Positions 7,832 through 15,904 of a stretch of 36,939 nucleotides of DNA are shown here, one piece after another (the stretch's first letter is position 1; the number at the start of each line of letters is the position of its first letter). This DNA comes from Streptomyces somaliensis DSM 40738 (lineage in GTDB: Bacteria; Actinomycetota; Actinomycetes; Streptomycetales; Streptomycetaceae): positions 1-36,939 of the forward strand of contig JAAXOU010000017.1 of the NCBI GenBank assembly GCA_012396115.1, written 5' to 3'. Below the pieces are notes generated by a model that made no database searches, had not been told where the DNA came from, and worked only from the letters and a program-made list of their open reading frames with translations. The translations under genes and the position numbers were made by a program.

Positions 7832-10045
7832 ATGAACGCGCCGTACGACGGTGACCGCGGCCAGGGCGCGGGTGGTGGCGGTACGCCTCCGGGCGGGACA
7901 CCGCCCGCCCCGACGCCGGAGTGGACCGCGCCCACCGGCCCGCCCGCCCCGCAGGACCCCCTTCACGACCCCTACGTCCAGGACGCCTACGACCACGATC
8001 CGTACCGTTCCCACGACCTCTCGTCGCAGGACCCGGTCGACGAGGCCCTGTACGACCGGGCCGCGCACCCCCCGCCCCCGCCCGGCACATACGAGGAACC
8101 CCGCCCGCTCTACCGGCAGCCCGCCGCTCCGCAGTACGCCCCCGATCCGCGGGTGTGGGCCCAGACGCCCCCGCCGGAACCCTCCGGTCCGTCCCGCCAC
8201 CTCCCGTACGGCGACGACGCCCGAACCGTGCAGTTCACCGGGGTGGACGACCTGGTGACCCATGCCGCCGAGGGGAAGCCGGCAGCCGACGCCTTCGCGC
8301 ACCTGTACCAGGATCAGCAGCTCCAGGGCCGACCGGCGACGGCCTCGCCGGCCCCCGAACCGGTGGAGCCGGAGGTGCCCGGGGAGCCGGTGGCCCCGCC
8401 CCCGAAGAAACCGGGCGGAAAGGCGTCCGGACTGCTGAAGTCCAGCGCCGTGATGGCGGCCGGCACCCTGGTGTCACGGCTCACCGGTTTCCTGCGGAGC
8501 CTGGTGATCACCGGCGCCCTGGGAGCCGCGACGCTCGGTGACGCGTTCACCGTCGCCTCCACGCTCCCGACGATGATCTACATCCTGACCGTGGGCGGCG
8601 GCCTCAACTCGGTCTTCGTGCCACAGCTCGTCCGCTCGATGAAGAACGACGAGGACGGTGGCGAGGCCTACGCCAACCGGCTGCTGACCCTGGTGATGGT
8701 CGCCCTCGCCGTGATCGTGGGCATCGCCGTGTTCCTGGCGCCCCTGCTCGTCCACGCCATGTCGCCCACCATCGCGAACGCCCCGGACGCCAACGGCGTC
8801 GCGGTCACCTTCGCCCGGTTCTGCCTGCCGACCATCTTCTTCATGGGCGTCCACGTGGTGGCGGGGCAGATCCTGAACGCCCGCGGCAGGTTCGGCGCCA
8901 TGATGTGGACGCCCGTCCTCAACAACGTCGTCGTCATCTTCACGTTCGGTCTCTTCATCTGGGTCTACGGCGCCTATTCGGAGACGAAGATGGACGTGGA
9001 CGTCATTCCCGACGAAGGCGTGCGCCTGCTCGGAGCCGGCATGCTGCTGGGCCTCGTCGTCCAGGCGCTGGCGATGGTCCCCTACCTGCGCGAGGCGGGC
9101 TTCCGCTTCCGGCCGCGCTTCGACTGGAAGGGCCAGGGCCTGGGCAAGACGGTCAGGCTGGCCAAGTGGACGGTCCTGTTCGTCCTCGCCAACCAGGCGG
9201 GCGTCGTCGTCGTCACGCAGCTGGCCACGGCCGCCGGGAAAGCGTCCGGCGCGGACGGCGCGGGCATCCTCGCCTACTCCAACGCCCAGCTGATCTGGGG
9301 CATGCCGCAGGCGATCATCACCGTCTCCGTCATGGCCGCGCTGCTGCCCCGCATCTCCCGCGCGGCCCACGACGACGATCCCGGCGCCGTCCGGGACGAC
9401 ATCTCCCACGGCCTGCGCAACTCGGCCGTCGCGATCGTGCCGGTCGCCTTCGGCTTCCTCGCACTGGGCATGCCGCTGTGCACCCTGCTCTACGCCTCCA
9501 GCGGCCCGGAGGCGGCCACGGGCATGGGCTTCATGCTGATGGCGTTCGGTCTGGGTCTGATCCCGTACTCCGTCCAGTACGTGGTGCTGCGCGGTTTCTA
9601 CGCGTACGAGGACACCCGCACCCCGTTCTACAACACCGTCATCGTGGCGGCCGCCAACGCCGCCGCCTCCGCCGCCTGCTACTTCGTGCTCCCCGCCCGG
9701 TGGGCCGTCGTCGGCATGGCCGCCAGCTACGGCGTCGCCTACATGGTCGGTGTGGGCGTCGCCTGGCGGCGGCTGCGCAACCGGCTGGGAGGCGACCTCG
9801 ACGGGGCCCACGTCGTACGGACCTACGCCCGCCTGTCCATGGCCTCGGTCCCCGCGGCGCTGGCCGCCGGCGCGGTCGCGTGGAGCCTCCTCGGCCTGCT
9901 CGGGAAGGACGCGCTGGGCTCCCTCGCGGCACTCGCGGCCGGCGGGACCGTACTGGTCGGGGTGTTCTACGTGGCGGCCCGCAAGATGCGCATCGAGGAG
10001 CTCAACGCCATGGTGGGCATGGTCCGGGGCCGTCTCGGCCGCTAG
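7832..10045 (+). CDS. murJ: Lipid II flippase MurJ (MviN)
   Basis: The 737-residue integral membrane protein moves lipid II across the cytoplasmic membrane for peptidoglycan synthesis. The first 190 or so residues are a Pro/Gly/Tyr-rich cytoplasmic extension, as in other streptomycete MurJ proteins. The flippase core begins at KASGLLKSSAVMAAGTLVSRLTG with helix after helix (about 14 in all). It includes the QILNARGRFGAMMWTPVLNN and YYVLRGFYAYEDTRTPF-like family segments. GGTGGGG precedes the ATG at 7832. Mycobacterial MviN carries a fused pseudokinase; here the membrane domain ends soon after the last helix (KMRIEELNAMVGMVRGRLGR) and the pseudokinase is a separate gene 118 bases downstream. 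Assignment is firm. Confidence 0.93.
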   Translation: MNAPYDGDRGQGAGGGGTPPGGTPPAPTPEWTAPTGPPAPQDPLHDPYVQDAYDHDPYRSHDLSSQDPVDEALYDRAAHPPPPPGTYEEPRPLYRQPAAPQYAPDPRVWAQTPPPEPSGPSRHLPYGDDARTVQFTGVDDLVTHAAEGKPAADAFAHLYQDQQLQGRPATASPAPEPVEPEVPGEPVAPPPKKPGGKASGLLKSSAVMAAGTLVSRLTGFLRSLVITGALGAATLGDAFTVASTLPTMIYILTVGGGLNSVFVPQLVRSMKNDEDGGEAYANRLLTLVMVALAVIVGIAVFLAPLLVHAMSPTIANAPDANGVAVTFARFCLPTIFFMGVHVVAGQILNARGRFGAMMWTPVLNNVVVIFTFGLFIWVYGAYSETKMDVDVIPDEGVRLLGAGMLLGLVVQALAMVPYLREAGFRFRPRFDWKGQGLGKTVRLAKWTVLFVLANQAGVVVVTQLATAAGKASGADGAGILAYSNAQLIWGMPQAIITVSVMAALLPRISRAAHDDDPGAVRDDISHGLRNSAVAIVPVAFGFLALGMPLCTLLYASSGPEAATGMGFMLMAFGLGLIPYSVQYVVLRGFYAYEDTRTPFYNTVIVAAANAAASAACYFVLPARWAVVGMAASYGVAYMVGVGVAWRRLRNRLGGDLDGAHVVRTYARLSMASVPAALAAGAVAWSLLGLLGKDALGSLAALAAGGTVLVGVFYVAARKMRIEELNAMVGMVRGRLGR

Positions 10046-10163
10046 AGCACGGGCCGACGCACAACCATCGATGCCCACCGCGTGTCGTGCACAGCGGTGG
10101 ACTGTGGGCACAATTGGCGTGGCTGTTGGATATGGCGCATCGGATGGGGAGGCAGGAACGACG

Positions 10164-11870
10164 GTGGCGGAACGTAGCACGGCTGCCGTCGACGTGGCCG
10201 ACAACAGCGGTGAGGACCCGCTGACCGCCAAGGCGGACACGACCACGGCCGACGGGGCGGAAGCGCAGGAAGCGGCGGACGTGTCCCCCCTGGATGCGGA
10301 GGACGGGCGGGGGACCGCCGACGCCGTCGCGAGGTCCCCGGAGCTGCACAGCGGGTACCGGCTCGCCCGCCGCTACCGACTCGAGGAGTGCGTCACCCGG
10401 CTGGACGGTTTCAGCAGCTGGCGAGCGGTCGACGAGAAGCTGCGTCGCGCCGTCGGGGTGCACGTGCTGCCCGCCGACCACCCGAGGGCCCGGTCGGTCC
10501 TGGCAGCCGCGCGCTCCTCCGCGCTGCTCGGCGATCCCCGGTTCGTCCAGGTCCTCGACGCGGTCGAGGAGGACGACCTCGTCTACGTCGTACACGAGTG
10601 GCTGCCGGACGCCACCGAGTTGACCGCCCTGCTCGCCGCCGGCCCCCTGGAACCGTACGACGCCTACCAGCTCGTCAGCCAGGTGTCCCAGGCGATGGCC
10701 GCGGCCCACCGCGAGGGCCTGGCCCATCTGCGCCTCACACCGAGCGCCGTACTGCGCACCTCCACCGGCCAGTACCGGATCCGCGGCCTCGCCGTGAACG
10801 CGGCGCTGCGGGGCATCACCGTCGACCGGCCGCAGCGCACCGACACCGAGGCGATCGGCGCCCTCCTCTACGCCGCGCTGACCCAGCGGTGGCCGTACGA
10901 GAACGACGCGCACGGCCTGTCCGGGCTGCCCAAGGGCATGGGGTTGATCGCGCCCGACCAGGTGCGGGCGGGAGTCCACCGGGGTCTTTCCGACCTCGCC
11001 ATGCGCGCCCTCGTCAACGACGGCGCGACCGCCTCCCGCCAGGACCCGCCCTGCACCACGCCCGACGAACTCGCCAAGGCCGTCGCGGCCATGCCCCGCA
11101 TCCGTCCGCCGGAGCCCGCCTTCCCCGCGGTCCCGGAGTACCAGCGCACGACCTACCAGCAGGGCACCTACGGCCGCCCGCAGCCGGCCATGGTCACGCC
11201 GGTGCTCCCTCCGCCCGCGCCCCTGGAGAGCCGCACCGGCAAGGTGCTGAAGTGGACCGTCTCCGCGTTGCTGATCGCCGCGCTGGGGCTGGGCAGCTGG
11301 CAGGTGGCCGACCGCCTGCTCGGTCAGAACGGCGCGAACGACGGCCCGGGCGCGACGCAGCCGTCCTCCGGAGACCCGGCCGACGACAAGCCGACGCGCC
11401 CGCTGCGCCCCTTGAGGATCACCGACGCCCGGGAGTTCATGCCCGGAGGCTCCGGCATACAGCTCGACCAGGTGGGGAACGCCGTCGACGGTGACGCCCA
11501 GTCGGCGTGGATCACTCCCGAGTACCACGGCTACGCCAATTTCGGGAACCTGCCGAACCGCCGGGGCGGCAGCGGCATCGTGGTCGATCTCGGTAGCGAG
11601 CAGACCGTCCACCGGATCCGGGTCGACCTGTACCGAAGCGGTCAGAAGATCCAGCTCCGTGCAGCGGGGGAGACGGCCACAGGATCGAGTTCCCTCTCGG
11701 ACTTCCCCCGCGAGCTGACCCCCTCGAAGCGGGCGGACGGCAGTCTGGACGTGGAGCTGGACAAGCCCGTTCGCGCCCGCTACGTACTGATCCACATCAC
11801 GGAGCTGCCCGCGAACGGCTCACCCGGCAGGTATCGCGGTGGTATTTCCGAGGTCCAGGTTCTGGGCTGA
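10164..11870 (+). CDS. Pseudokinase with extracellular discoidin-like domain
   Basis: The 568-residue single-pass protein has an acidic N-terminus, a kinase-like domain (about residues 55-320), a Pro-rich linker, one membrane helix (about 364-386) and a C-terminal domain (about 416-568) resembling F5/8 type C (discoidin) folds. The latter includes GIVVDLGSEQTVHRIRVDLY and ARYVLIHITELP. The kinase fold is catalytically dead: no Gly-rich loop, the beta-3 Lys is replaced (VGVHVL), and the catalytic loop reads H188-L-R-L-T-P-S-A, so the Asp, Lys and Asn are R190, T192 and A195. No DFG is seen. The GTG at 10164 has AGGA 6 nt upstream. Directly after murJ it corresponds to the C-terminal half of mycobacterial MviN, which recruits a forkhead-associated protein when phosphorylated. 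A role as MurJ regulator is inferred. Confidence 0.85.
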   Translation: MAERSTAAVDVADNSGEDPLTAKADTTTADGAEAQEAADVSPLDAEDGRGTADAVARSPELHSGYRLARRYRLEECVTRLDGFSSWRAVDEKLRRAVGVHVLPADHPRARSVLAAARSSALLGDPRFVQVLDAVEEDDLVYVVHEWLPDATELTALLAAGPLEPYDAYQLVSQVSQAMAAAHREGLAHLRLTPSAVLRTSTGQYRIRGLAVNAALRGITVDRPQRTDTEAIGALLYAALTQRWPYENDAHGLSGLPKGMGLIAPDQVRAGVHRGLSDLAMRALVNDGATASRQDPPCTTPDELAKAVAAMPRIRPPEPAFPAVPEYQRTTYQQGTYGRPQPAMVTPVLPPPAPLESRTGKVLKWTVSALLIAALGLGSWQVADRLLGQNGANDGPGATQPSSGDPADDKPTRPLRPLRITDAREFMPGGSGIQLDQVGNAVDGDAQSAWITPEYHGYANFGNLPNRRGGSGIVVDLGSEQTVHRIRVDLYRSGQKIQLRAAGETATGSSSLSDFPRELTPSKRADGSLDVELDKPVRARYVLIHITELPANGSPGRYRGGISEVQVLG

Positions 11871-11930
11871 CCGCCACCCGCACGAGGACCGTCGTGGTGT
11901 GGAGGCTCGAGCAACCGGAGAGAAGGGCGC

Positions 11931-12635
11931 ATGGGAGCGGGAACAGAGCAGGAGCCCGGCGATGCGGACCTGCTCGCCCGGCACGTCGCGGGCGACCCCG
12001 ACGCCTTCGGTGAGCTGGTGCGACGCCACCGCGATCGGCTCTGGGCGGTGGCTCTGCGCACGCTCGGCGACCGCGAGGAGGCCGCCGACGCCGTCCAGGA
12101 CGCCCTCGTCTCGGCGTTCCGGGCCGCCCACACCTTCCGTGGCCAGTCCGCCGTCACCACCTGGTTGCACCGCATCACGGTCAACGCCTGCCTGGACCGG
12201 GCCCGCAAGACGGCTTCGCGCCGGACGACGTCCGTGGACGACGCGGAACGGCTCGAGCGGCTCCTGGAGCCCCACGAGTCAGCCGAGGCTCCCGCCGAAC
12301 GGCACGACCTGCACCGCCAACTGCTGGCCGCCCTGGCGAAGCTTCCCGCCGATCAGCGCGCCGCCCTGGTCCTGGTCGACATGCAGGGCTACGCGGTGGC
12401 CGAGGCGGCCCGGATACTCGAAGTGCCGGTGGGAACGGTGAAGAGCCGGTGCGCCCGGGGCCGTGCCCGTCTCGTCCCCATGCTCACCCATCTGCGCGGC
12501 GACCTCATGGATAACACCGTTACCGACGGGGGAAGGAACCGGACGCCGAGGGCATCCGTCCCACCGGTGTCGGGACCCAGGGACCCAGGACCGAACGGTC
12601 CTACTGCTGTGAAGGGCGGAGGTGGACGCGCGTGA
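11931..12635 (+). CDS. sigM: ECF RNA polymerase sigma factor SigM
   Basis: The 234-residue protein has sigma region 2 (DPDAFGELVRRHRDRLW through TFRGQSAVTTWLHRI, about residues 20-85) and region 4 (LPADQRAALVLVDMQGYAVAEAARIL then VPVGTVKSRCARGRARL, about 140-185), and lacks region 3, as in extracytoplasmic-function sigma factors. A tail of about 50 residues rich in Pro, Gly and Arg follows. The ATG at 11931 has AGAAGGG upstream. Its TGA overlaps the GTG of the anti-sigma gene (GTGA, 12632-12635), indicating translational coupling. The order murJ-pseudokinase-sigM-anti-sigma-trxB-trxA matches the mycobacterial sigM region, which supports the name. Target promoters cannot be seen here. Confidence 0.9.
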   Translation: MGAGTEQEPGDADLLARHVAGDPDAFGELVRRHRDRLWAVALRTLGDREEAADAVQDALVSAFRAAHTFRGQSAVTTWLHRITVNACLDRARKTASRRTTSVDDAERLERLLEPHESAEAPAERHDLHRQLLAALAKLPADQRAALVLVDMQGYAVAEAARILEVPVGTVKSRCARGRARLVPMLTHLRGDLMDNTVTDGGRNRTPRASVPPVSGPRDPGPNGPTAVKGGGGRA

Positions 12636-13543
12636 CATCCACGGCCGACACGACTCAGCACCCGGACGTCTCGGAGATCTCCGATCTCACCGAGGGGATC
12701 CTCCCGCCGTCCCGCACAGCGGACGTACGTCGCCATCTGGACCGCTGTGACCTCTGCGCCGACGTGTACAGCTCCCTGGAGGAGATTCGCGGCCTCCTCG
12801 GTACGCTGCCGGGCCCGGCCCGTATGCCGATCGACGTGGCGGAGCGGATCGAGGCCGCGCTGGCCGCTGAGGCACTCCTCGATGCGGCTGCTCCGAACGC
12901 CACCCCATCCGTTTCACGTGAAACCGCGACCGAGGCCTCCGCAGTGGAGACCGGCCGGCCCAAAACGGCGGAGCGCCCCGTGTCCGCGCCGGCCGGCCGG
13001 CCTTCCGGTTCCACGGGGCCCGGCCGAGCCTCGGTTCGGCGGCGCCGCCACGTGGTTGTGAGCGCCGTCTGCGGCTTGGCGGCGGTCGGCCTGGGCGCCC
13101 TGTTCGCGCAGACGGTGGACACGGGGAGCGGCACATCCCGCACCCTCCGCACCGAGAGCCTGGTGACCCCGGGTGACACCCGGTTCTCCGGGAGCGCACT
13201 CACGGACAAGGTGCGGGCCCTGCTCGCCTCCCCCGCGCGGGACCGTGTCGCCGAGCCTTCGCACCTCCGGCCGGGGGCCGAGTCCCCCGAGGTCTTCAGT
13301 TCCATGATCGACCGGGAGATTCCGCAGATCCCTGCCTGTGTACGGCGGGGACTCGACCGGAGCGACCAACCGCTCGCCGTGGAGCGGGGCGAGTACCAGG
13401 GGCGGCCCGCCTACCTCGTGGTGCTTCCGCACGCCCGTGCCGAGACCCGGGTCGACGTCTACGTCGTGGATGCCTCCTGCACGACGGTGGACGCTTCCGG
13501 CACCGCGGACCTCCTCCTCAAGCAGTCCCACCCCCGCCCCTGA
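12632..13543 (+). CDS. Zinc-binding anti-sigma factor for SigM
   Basis: The 303-residue protein has an N-terminal anti-sigma domain with the zinc motif H35-x3-C39-x2-C42, a variable linker, a membrane helix (about residues 140-159) after RRRRH, and an extracellular C-terminal domain of about 140 residues with two Cys. It should hold SigM inactive at the membrane. The position corresponds to rsmA of mycobacteria. Start GTG 12632 overlaps the sigM stop, so the two are translated together. A perfect parS (12911-12924) lies in the linker and encodes V94-S-R-E-T98, a place where sequence is tolerated. The zinc motif and coupling are seen; the partner is inferred from coupling. Confidence 0.87.
   Translation: MTSTADTTQHPDVSEISDLTEGILPPSRTADVRRHLDRCDLCADVYSSLEEIRGLLGTLPGPARMPIDVAERIEAALAAEALLDAAAPNATPSVSRETATEASAVETGRPKTAERPVSAPAGRPSGSTGPGRASVRRRRHVVVSAVCGLAAVGLGALFAQTVDTGSGTSRTLRTESLVTPGDTRFSGSALTDKVRALLASPARDRVAEPSHLRPGAESPEVFSSMIDREIPQIPACVRRGLDRSDQPLAVERGEYQGRPAYLVVLPHARAETRVDVYVVDASCTTVDASGTADLLLKQSHPRP
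12911..12924. promoter_or_regulatory. parS: parS site 3, inside the anti-sigma gene
   Basis: A perfect GTTTCACGTGAAAC palindrome inside the coding region of the anti-sigma factor. It is read as Val-Ser-Arg-Glu-Thr in the disordered linker between the zinc domain and the membrane helix. Confidence 0.95.
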
Positions 13544-13573
13544 CCAACGCGCCCCAAGCCTCGCGGTTCCGCG

Positions 13574-13599
13574 GGAATGCGTGCCCCGTAGGATCCGTT
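13574..13599 (+). promoter_or_regulatory. SigR-type promoter of trxB-trxA
   Basis: GGAAT (13574-13578) is followed after exactly 18 bases by GTT (13597-13599, in GTTG). This is the GGAAT-N18-GTT consensus of the thiol-stress sigma factor SigR of Streptomyces, and trxBA is a known SigR target. The -10 element is 67 bases before the trxB start. The motif is seen directly; dependence on SigR follows from the known regulon. Confidence 0.8.
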
Positions 13600-13666
13600 G
13601 GGTGGGGTGAGATCCTGATCCGGCCCCGTAAGCAGTAAGCAGTCTGCAGAGACGAGGAAGAAACCC

Positions 13667-14641
13667 GTGAGCGACGTCCGAAACGTGATCATCATCGGCT
13701 CCGGACCCGCCGGTTACACGGCAGCGCTCTACACCGCACGCGCGTCGCTGAAGCCGCTGGTGTTCGAGGGCGCCGTCACCTCCGGCGGGGCCCTGATGAA
13801 CACGACCGACGTGGAGAACTTCCCCGGGTTCCGTGACGGCATCATGGGCCCCGAACTCATGGACAACATGCGGGCCCAGGCAGAGCGCTTCGGCGCGGAA
13901 CTCGTTCCCGACGACATCGTCAGCGCCGACCTCACCGGTGACATCAAGACCGTGACGGACACCGCCGGGACGGTGCACCGCGCCAAGGCGGTCATCGTGG
14001 CCACCGGTTCCCAGCACCGCAAGCTCGGCCTGCCGAACGAAGACGCCCTTTCCGGCCGCGGCGTGTCCTGGTGCGCCACCTGTGACGGGTTCTTCTTCAA
14101 GGGCCAGGACATCGCCGTCGTCGGCGGCGGTGACACGGCGATGGAGGAAGCGACCTTCCTCTCCCGCTTCGCGAAGTCGGTCACGGTGGTGCACCGCCGG
14201 GACACCCTGCGCGCCTCCAAGGCGATGCAGGAGCGCGCCTTCGCCGATCCGAAGATCACGTTCGCCTGGGACAGTGAGGTCGCCGAGATCCACGGCGACC
14301 AGAAGCTCAGCGGCCTCACCCTGCGCAACACCAAGTCGGGTGAGACCTCGGAGCTGCCGGTGACGGGCCTCTTCATCGCCGTCGGCCACGACCCGCGCAC
14401 GGAGCTGTTCAAGGGGCAGCTGGAGCTGGACGGCGAGGGTTACCTGAAGGTGGACGCGCCGTCCACCCACACCAATGTGAGGGGTGTCTTCGCCGCCGGT
14501 GACGTCGTCGACCACACCTACCGTCAGGCCGTCACGGCCGCCGGTACGGGTTGCTCCGCCGCACTGGACGCCGAGCGTTTCCTGGCCGCCCTCGCCGACG
14601 CGGAGAAGCCGAACGAGCCGGAGAAGGCCCCTGTGGCCTGA
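13667..14641 (+). CDS. trxB: Thioredoxin-disulfide reductase
   Basis: The 324-residue flavoprotein uses NADPH to reduce thioredoxin in the cytoplasm. It shows the FAD-binding [13 protein letters not shown] (residues about 8-20), the redox-active C136-A-T-C139, the NADPH-binding [12 protein letters not shown] (about 151-162), and the C-terminal FAD motif [10 protein letters not shown]. Length is normal for the low-molecular-weight class. The GTG at 13667 has GAGGAAG 6 nt upstream. A SigR-type promoter lies before it and trxA begins 40 bases after its stop, so the pair forms a disulfide-stress operon. It could also be read through from sigM and its anti-sigma gene. Assignment is firm. Confidence 0.96.
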   Translation: MSDVRNVIIIGSGPAGYTAALYTARASLKPLVFEGAVTSGGALMNTTDVENFPGFRDGIMGPELMDNMRAQAERFGAELVPDDIVSADLTGDIKTVTDTAGTVHRAKAVIVATGSQHRKLGLPNEDALSGRGVSWCATCDGFFFKGQDIAVVGGGDTAMEEATFLSRFAKSVTVVHRRDTLRASKAMQERAFADPKITFAWDSEVAEIHGDQKLSGLTLRNTKSGETSELPVTGLFIAVGHDPRTELFKGQLELDGEGYLKVDAPSTHTNVRGVFAAGDVVDHTYRQAVTAAGTGCSAALDAERFLAALADAEKPNEPEKAPVA

Positions 14642-14681
14642 TCTTCGACCCCCCATCCCCCGCACAGTGAAGGAGGCCACC

Positions 14682-15026
14682 GTGGCCGACCTCAAGGAAG
14701 TGACCGACGCCTCGTTCGAGGAAGCCGTCCTCCGGAGCAAGAAGCCCGTACTGGTGGATTTCTGGGCCGCATGGTGCGGTCCGTGCCGCCAGATCGCCCC
14801 GTCCCTCCAGGCGATCGCCGACGAGTACGGCGACCAGATCGAGGTCGTCAAGCTGAACATCGACGAGAACCCGACCACCGCCGCGAAGTACGGCGTCATG
14901 TCGATCCCGACCCTGAACGTTTACCAGGGGGGCGAGGTCGCAAAGACGATCGTCGGCGCCAAGCCGAAGGCCGCGATCGTCCGCGACTTGGCCGACTTCA
15001 TCAGCGATGGGACCACCAAGGCGTGA
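14682..15026 (+). CDS. trxA: Thioredoxin
   Basis: The 114-residue thioredoxin has a single domain with the active site W31-C32-G-P-C35 and the conserved cis-proline segment (MSIPTLNVYQGG). It reduces protein disulfides and is recycled by the upstream reductase. The GTG at 14682 (VADLKEVTDASF) is chosen because AGGAGG lies 5 nt before it and the translation fits the family exactly; a longer frame begins at 14484 within trxB and is not supported. A parS site and a bidirectional hairpin follow the stop codon. Confidence 0.95.
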   Translation: MADLKEVTDASFEEAVLRSKKPVLVDFWAAWCGPCRQIAPSLQAIADEYGDQIEVVKLNIDENPTTAAKYGVMSIPTLNVYQGGEVAKTIVGAKPKAAIVRDLADFISDGTTKA

Positions 15027-15053
15027 GTCCCTCCCGCCTCCGTGCGGAGTGCT

Positions 15054-15067
15054 GTTTCACGTGAAAC
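15054..15067. promoter_or_regulatory. parS: parS site 4
   Basis: A perfect GTTTCACGTGAAAC palindrome, 27 bases after the trxA stop and just before the shared terminator, in a convergent intergenic gap like sites 1 and 2. Confidence 0.95.
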
Positions 15068-15071
15068 GCCA

Positions 15072-15099
15072 ACGGCCCATCCCTCCGGGGATGGGCCGT
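15072..15099. terminator. Bidirectional terminator between trxA and the GNAT gene
   Basis: ACGGCCCATCCC and GGGATGGGCCGT form a perfect 12-bp stem with a TCCG tetraloop. It lies between the convergent trxA and GNAT genes and should serve both. Confidence 0.85.
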
Positions 15100-15112
15100 G
15101 GTCATGAGGTGA

Positions 15113-15730
15113 TCAGAGTGGGCGCAGCGCCGGCTCCTTCTGGACGGCGCCGAGCAGGCGGTCCAGAGCCAACTCCACGTCCTCCTTCCACGACAGGGTG
15201 CTGCGCAGTTCGAGCCGCAATCGCGGATGGACCGGGTGGGGACGCACGGTCTTGAAGCCGACGGACAGCAGGTGATCTGCGGGCAGTACACAGGCCGGCT
15301 CTTTCCAGCGTGCATCCCCGAACGCCTCAATCGCCTTGAATCCACGCCGCAGCAGGTCCTTGGCCACCGTCTGCACCAGCACCCTCCCCAAGCCCTGCCC
15401 CTGGTAACCCGGCATGACCAACGCGGTCATCAGCTGCACGGCGTCGGAGGACACCGGACTGGTCGGAAAGGCCGTGGAACGCGGCACATAGGCGGGCGGC
15501 GCGTACATCACGTATCCCACGGGAACCTCGTCCACATAGACGACGCGGCCACAGGAGCCCCAGTCGAGGAGGACGGCGGAGATCCACGCCTCTTTCTCGA
15601 GTTCCGGCGTTCCGGCTTTGAGGGCGGCTTCACCGCTGACGGGGTCGAGCTCCCAGAAGACGCAGGTACGACAGCGCTCGGGCAGATCCGGAAGGTTGTC
15701 CAGCGTGAGCGGTACGAGCCGACGCCCCAT
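15113..15730 (-). CDS. GNAT family N-acetyltransferase
   Basis: The 205-residue protein has the acetyl-CoA-binding motif A of the GNAT fold (ALVMPGYQGQGLGRVLVQTV, with Q-x-G-x-G) preceded by the beta strand VDEVPVGYVMYAPP. A Cys-containing N-terminus (RCRTCVFWELDP) is typical of its Streptomyces orthologs. The substrate is unknown. The ATG at 15730 begins MGRRLVPLTLDNL. A GAGGGA lies about 11 nt upstream. It occupies the slot between trxA and parB where mycobacteria have the amidase-like CwlM gene; the two are not related in sequence. It is probably transcribed on its own, since 174 bases separate it from parB. Confidence 0.85.
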   Translation of the reverse strand: MGRRLVPLTLDNLPDLPERCRTCVFWELDPVSGEAALKAGTPELEKEAWISAVLLDWGSCGRVVYVDEVPVGYVMYAPPAYVPRSTAFPTSPVSSDAVQLMTALVMPGYQGQGLGRVLVQTVAKDLLRRGFKAIEAFGDARWKEPACVLPADHLLSVGFKTVRPHPVHPRLRLELRSTLSWKEDVELALDRLLGAVQKEPALRPL

Positions 15731-15904
15731 GAAGGTTGTCCCTCACTTCCTTCGCCTGTCGTCCCGTGGACAGCGGATGCGCATATCCGAACGCATCGTA
15801 TCGATCGGGTGATGACTCGCATACGGGAAAGGCCAAAGGGCGGATCTCGTCCCGGTGAACCCCCGGAACAAGCCCGCCCCTCGTTTCTGGACCTACGACG
15901 CGGG

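Noticed and set aside
5393..8302. A 969-codon minus-strand frame opposite the DUF6049-type gene and the start of murJ
   Set aside because: It spans two real genes on the other strand and has shadow composition (Arg/Gly/His-rich); not a gene.
15806..15816. GTATCGATCGG shared between the GNAT upstream region and 34906-34916 (before the DLW-39 gene), resembling the PadR palindrome arm
   Set aside because: Identical 11-mers are expected by chance many times in 37 kb, and neither copy is a full palindrome.
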